Shown here piece after piece: positions 60,956 to 64,000 of a DNA stretch of 64,000 nucleotides (positions are counted from its first letter, which is position 1; the number at the start of each line of letters is the position of its first letter). The notes beneath the pieces are model-generated. The model ran no database searches and was not told the DNA's origin. It was given only the letters and a program-made list of their open reading frames with translations. This DNA comes from Prauserella_A sp040645195 (lineage in GTDB: Bacteria > Actinomycetota > Actinomycetes > Mycobacteriales > Pseudonocardiaceae). Where the stretch lies: NCBI RefSeq assembly GCF_040645195.1, contig NZ_JBEYXW010000024.1, positions 1-64,000 of the forward strand, in the 5' to 3' direction. Both the position numbers and the translations under genes were made by a program.

Positions 60956-61810
60956 TCAACTCGAAGTAACAGGCTGCAGTCGAAACACCCGTTCCGCAGT
61001 GGTACGGACAGCGTTCGCCACGTCCTCGACGGACTCCCCGCGAAGCTCGGCGAGCCCGCGCACCGTGTACGCGGCGCAGTAGGGCTCGTTCGGCCTGCCG
61101 CGGAACGGATGCGGGGTGAGGAACGGCGCATCGGTCTCCACGAGGTACTGATCCGCCGGGACCAGCCGCGCGGCGTCGTGCAGGCCCGTCGCCTTGCGGA
61201 AGGTGACGGTGCCCGCGAAGGACAGCACGTACCCAGCGTCGGCGCAGTGGCGTGCCAGTTCGCCGTCCCCGGAGAAGCAGTGGAACACCACGGTCTCCGG
61301 CGCGCCCTCCTCGTCCAGGATCCGCAGCACGTCCTCATGGGCCTCGCGGTCGTGGATCATCAGCGGTTTGCCGAGCCGCTTCGCGAGGTCGATGTGCCAG
61401 CGGAACGCGGCCTGCTGCGCCTCTGCCGGTGAGTAGTCCCAGTAGTAGTCCAGGCCGGTCTCGCCGATCGCTACCACCCGCTCCCCGCGGGCGAGCTGCT
61501 CCACTTCGGACTTCTCCGTATCGCCGAAGTCCTTGGTGCGCGTGGGATGCACAGCGACCGCGGCGTACACGCGATCGTCCCATGTGGAAGCCTGCGCGGC
61601 CCAGCGTGCGGCGGCGAGGTCGTCGGCGACGGTCACCACACGCGCGATGCCGGCCGACTCGGCCCGGTCGAGCAGCTCGGCGACGTCGGCTGCCGTCACG
61701 GCGCCGCAGGCGTCCAGGTGCGTGTGCGAGTCGATCGCCGGTGCCGGAAGCGGGTCCGGCACCGGCGGATGTTCACGGCTCAATGGGGGCCCATTCTGGG
61801 CCTGTCTCAC
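60956..61810 (-). CDS. TatD-family metal-dependent deoxyribonuclease
   Basis: The protein of up to 284 residues is a TIM-barrel hydrolase with IDSHTHLDACGAVTAADVA at the start, AIGETGLDYYWDYSPAEAQQ, PLMIHDREAHEDVLRIL, VFHCFSGDGELARHC and LVETDAPFLTPHPFRGR. It acts on DNA ends and in turnover of damaged DNA. The start is GTG 61810 or a TTG at 61783 or GTG at 61762; none has a ribosome site, and the first overlaps metG by 38 bp. It is between metG and rpfB, the conserved order. Confidence 0.9.
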   Translation of the reverse strand: MRQAQNGPPLSREHPPVPDPLPAPAIDSHTHLDACGAVTAADVAELLDRAESAGIARVVTVADDLAAARWAAQASTWDDRVYAAVAVHPTRTKDFGDTEKSEVEQLARGERVVAIGETGLDYYWDYSPAEAQQAAFRWHIDLAKRLGKPLMIHDREAHEDVLRILDEEGAPETVVFHCFSGDGELARHCADAGYVLSFAGTVTFRKATGLHDAARLVPADQYLVETDAPFLTPHPFRGRPNEPYCAAYTVRGLAELRGESVEDVANAVRTTAERVFRLQPVTSS

Positions 61811-63566
61811 CGAGCTTGGGGTCGAGCTTGGCGAACAGCGGGGTCGGCTTGGCCAGCGGGCGGCCCACCTCGATCGGCACGGATTCCCAGCGCGCCTGCT
61901 CGGTGGTGTAGTCGCCGGTCAGGATCGGGTTGGTGCGGCCGGGGATGTCGAGGTCCTCGACCTCCTGCAGCTCGGGCTGCGCCGCCCAGATCCCGCTGCC
62001 GCCGAGTGCCTCGTGCACCTTCTGCGCCGAATGCGGCAGGAACGGGGTCAGCAGCGTGTTGGCATCCGACACCACCTGCAGCGCCGTGTGCAGCACGGCG
62101 TCACGCCGCTCGGTGTCGTCCTTGAGCTTCCAGGGCTCCTGGTCGGACAGGTAGCGGTTCGCGGCCGAGACCACGCGCATGGCCTCGCCTGCGGCCTGCT
62201 TGAACCGGGACCGCTGCAGGTGCGCACCGACGGTCTCGAATGCCTTGCGCGACAGCGCCTTCAGCTCCTCGTCGGCCTGCGCGGGCCGGGCCGGGGCCGG
62301 GATGGCGCCGTTGTTCTTGTGCGCCATCGAGATCGACCTGTTGACCAGGTTGCCCCACTCGTTGGCGAGTTCGAAGTTGGTGCGGCGGACGAACTCCTCC
62401 CAGGTGAAGTCGGTGTCCTGTGTCTCGGGACCGGCGACCGCGATGAAGTAGCGCAGCGTGTCGGGGCCGAACTCGCGGAGGAAGTCGTTGACGTAGATCA
62501 CGGTGCCGCGCGAGGTGGAGAACTTGGAGCCGCTCATGGTGAGGAACTCGCTGGAGACGATCTCGTCCGGCAGGTTCAGCCTCCCGTACGGCCCGACCTC
62601 GCCGCCCTTGTCGCCCGCGCCGTTGTGGCCGAGCAGCAGGGCAGGCCAGATCTGAGCGTGGAAGGTGATGTTGTCCTTGCCCATGAAGTAGTAACCACGG
62701 GCGTCGGGGTTGTTCCACCACTCCTGCCAGGCGTCCGGGTTGCCGCTGCGGCGGGCCCATTCGACGCTGGCCGAGAAGTACCCGATGACCGCGTCGAACC
62801 AGACGTAGAACCGCTTCATCGGCTGGTCCCGCCAGCCGTCCAGCGGGATCTTCACGCCCCAGTCGAGGTCACGGGTGATGGGCCGGGGCCGCATGTCGTC
62901 GAGCAGGTTCCTGGTGAAGTTGACGACGTTGGGCCGCCAGTCGGTCTTCGTGGACAGCCACTTGCCGAGCGTCTCGGTGAACGCGGGCAGGTCGAGGAAC
63001 AGGTGCTCGGTCTCGACGAACTTCGGCGTCTCACCGTTGACCCGCGAGCGCGGGTTGATCAGCTCTGCGGCATCGAGCTGGTTGCCGCAGTTGTCGCACT
63101 GGTCGCCGCGCGCGCCGTCGTAACCGCAGATCGGGCAGGTGCCCTCGATGTAGCGGTCGGGCAGCGTCCGCCCGGTGGACGGGCTGACGGCGCCGGTCGT
63201 GGTCTTGGGTACCACGTAGCCGTTGCGGTACAGGGCGAGGAAGATCTGCTGGGTGACCTCGGCGTGGTTGCCGGTGCTGGTGCGGGTGAACAGGTCGTAG
63301 GTGAGCCCGAGGCCGCGCAGGTCCTCGCCGATCTGGCGGGTGTACTTGTCGGCGGTCTCCTGCGGGGTCAGCCCCTCCTTGTCGGCCTGTACCAGGATCG
63401 GCGTGCCGTGTTCGTCGGTCCCCGAGACCATGAGCACCCGGTTGCCGGCCATTCGCTGGTAGCGCGAGAACACATCCGACGGGACGCCGAAACCGGAGAC
63501 GTGGCCGATGTGGCGGGGACCGTTGGCGTAGGGCCAGGCCACCGCTGTCAACACAGGGGTGCTCAT
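61773..63566 (-). CDS. metG: Methionyl-tRNA synthetase
   Basis: The 597-residue class I synthetase has the HIGH motif as PRHIGHVSG (near residue 17), a zinc knuckle CPICGYDG/CDNCG, and a KMSKS-equivalent KFSTSRG near residue 352. It charges tRNA-Met for initiation and elongation. It lacks a C-terminal tRNA-binding appendage. ATG 63566. It is the first gene of the metG-tatD-rpfB-rsmA cluster, all on the minus strand. Confidence 0.97.
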   Translation of the reverse strand: MSTPVLTAVAWPYANGPRHIGHVSGFGVPSDVFSRYQRMAGNRVLMVSGTDEHGTPILVQADKEGLTPQETADKYTRQIGEDLRGLGLTYDLFTRTSTGNHAEVTQQIFLALYRNGYVVPKTTTGAVSPSTGRTLPDRYIEGTCPICGYDGARGDQCDNCGNQLDAAELINPRSRVNGETPKFVETEHLFLDLPAFTETLGKWLSTKTDWRPNVVNFTRNLLDDMRPRPITRDLDWGVKIPLDGWRDQPMKRFYVWFDAVIGYFSASVEWARRSGNPDAWQEWWNNPDARGYYFMGKDNITFHAQIWPALLLGHNGAGDKGGEVGPYGRLNLPDEIVSSEFLTMSGSKFSTSRGTVIYVNDFLREFGPDTLRYFIAVAGPETQDTDFTWEEFVRRTNFELANEWGNLVNRSISMAHKNNGAIPAPARPAQADEELKALSRKAFETVGAHLQRSRFKQAAGEAMRVVSAANRYLSDQEPWKLKDDTERRDAVLHTALQVVSDANTLLTPFLPHSAQKVHEALGGSGIWAAQPELQEVEDLDIPGRTNPILTGDYTTEQARWESVPIEVGRPLAKPTPLFAKLDPKLGETGPEWAPIEP

Positions 63567-63626
63567 GCCTGTTTAGCCTACGGATGGCGTCTCGTGCATT
63601 GTTAGCTGGGAAGGTTAAGGAGGGCC

Positions 63627-63935
63627 TTGTCCGCGACCCGGTTGCTGGTGCTCGGGGTCGTGCGCATGTATGGCAGCGCGCACGGCTACCAGGTGCGACA
63701 GGAGCTGTTGTCGTGGTCGGCCAACCGCTGGGCCCGGGTCCAGCCCGGTTCGATTCATCACGCACAGCCGCGTGGCACTGCTGCTGGGCAAGGTGCTCAA
63801 CAGCGGACCGGCTGCAAGCCCGGGCGAACGCGGCGCTCGGAGCCAACCCTGACCGACAGCTCAGCGGCTAACGAACCCGCAGGTCGGCCATGTCCGCCTG
63901 ACATTTCCTGGTTACTACGTGTTTCACGCGCATGA
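63627..63935 (+). pseudogene. Truncated PadR-family regulator
   Basis: A TTG at 63627 follows a strong AAGGAGG site and opens RLLVLGVVRMYGSAHGYQVR with QELLSWSANRWARVQPGSI, the N-terminal winged helix of PadR. The next residues should form HALRKL; instead the frame enters Gln/Gly/Arg-rich sequence with no family match. The regulator appears cut after about 46 residues. Whether the rest lies in another frame is unclear; I see only fragments. Confidence 0.55.
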
Positions 63936-64000
63936 CCATGCGCAGTCCTGTTCCAGCCTCTCCGTTCCCACGAGAACGGGTGGTGGTGAACAACCCGGTC
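63936..64000. other. Right edge, nothing identified
   Basis: No coding or RNA signal is evident in the last 65 bases. Confidence 0.4.

Noticed and set aside
1..64000. CRISPR array or complete phage
   Set aside because: No regularly spaced identical repeats, and no capsid, terminase or portal gene is present.

Overview
The window is GC-rich DNA from an actinomycete. RpfB, a SAM-I-type leader, tandem DivIVA-domain genes, FadD/FAAL and acyl-CoA desaturase genes, many GTG starts, and the order metG-tatD-rpfB-rsmA-ispE together with glmU-prs-rplY-pth all point to Actinomycetia. The Pseudonocardiaceae (Amycolatopsis-like) fit best; the family assignment is inference from gene order and style, not from a search.

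Layout. 0.1-9.7 kb: a Bax-inhibitor-like membrane protein, a thioester-domain surface protein with its sortase, a double short-chain dehydrogenase, a coiled-coil protein, an iron-boxed siderophore-binding lipoprotein, and a PP2C phosphatase opposite a STAS antagonist. 9.7-16 kb: a LysR regulator, an AfsR-like NB-ARC/LuxR regulator, a small Cys/His protein, a Ser/Thr kinase and a RibD-like reductase. 16.0-19.7 kb: a genomic island ending in a tRNA gene with anticodon UAA. It holds VapBC, a tRNA-Pro 3' fragment and an AT-rich DUF6119-type gene broken by two homopolymer frameshifts, flanked by ~190-bp direct repeats that carry the 3' half of the tRNA. 19.7-23.4 kb: type II NADH dehydrogenase, family 5 uracil-DNA glycosylase and an S10 peptidase. 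23.4-24.7 kb: a second small insertion that separates the peptidase gene from its terminator and is bounded by a perfect 40-bp repeat of the gene's 3' end.

24.8-43.5 kb is mostly core: Ppx, two lytic transglycosylases, the eno-ftsB-DUF501 operon, a SurA-like lipoprotein with mazG, mfd, a sugar dehydrogenase, and a TetR regulator beside an acyl-CoA desaturase. 43.6-53.8 kb: tRNA-Gln, a GGDEF cyclase, glmU-prs, an ECF sigma factor beside a DoxX protein, rplY-pth, two DivIVA-domain genes and a FAAL-type ligase. 53.8-63.6 kb: ABC-F ATPase, ispE, a SAM-I riboswitch leading a MetN-like ATPase that has lost several catalytic residues, rsmA, rpfB, tatD and metG. A truncated PadR gene closes the window.

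The most unusual items are the riboswitch-controlled degenerate MetN protein without permease partners, the tRNA(UAA)-anchored island with its TTA-containing DUF6119 gene, and the 40-bp gene-end duplication with a displaced terminator. Several broken genes have their lesion in a homopolymer run, so sequencing error must be excluded before they are called pseudogenes.
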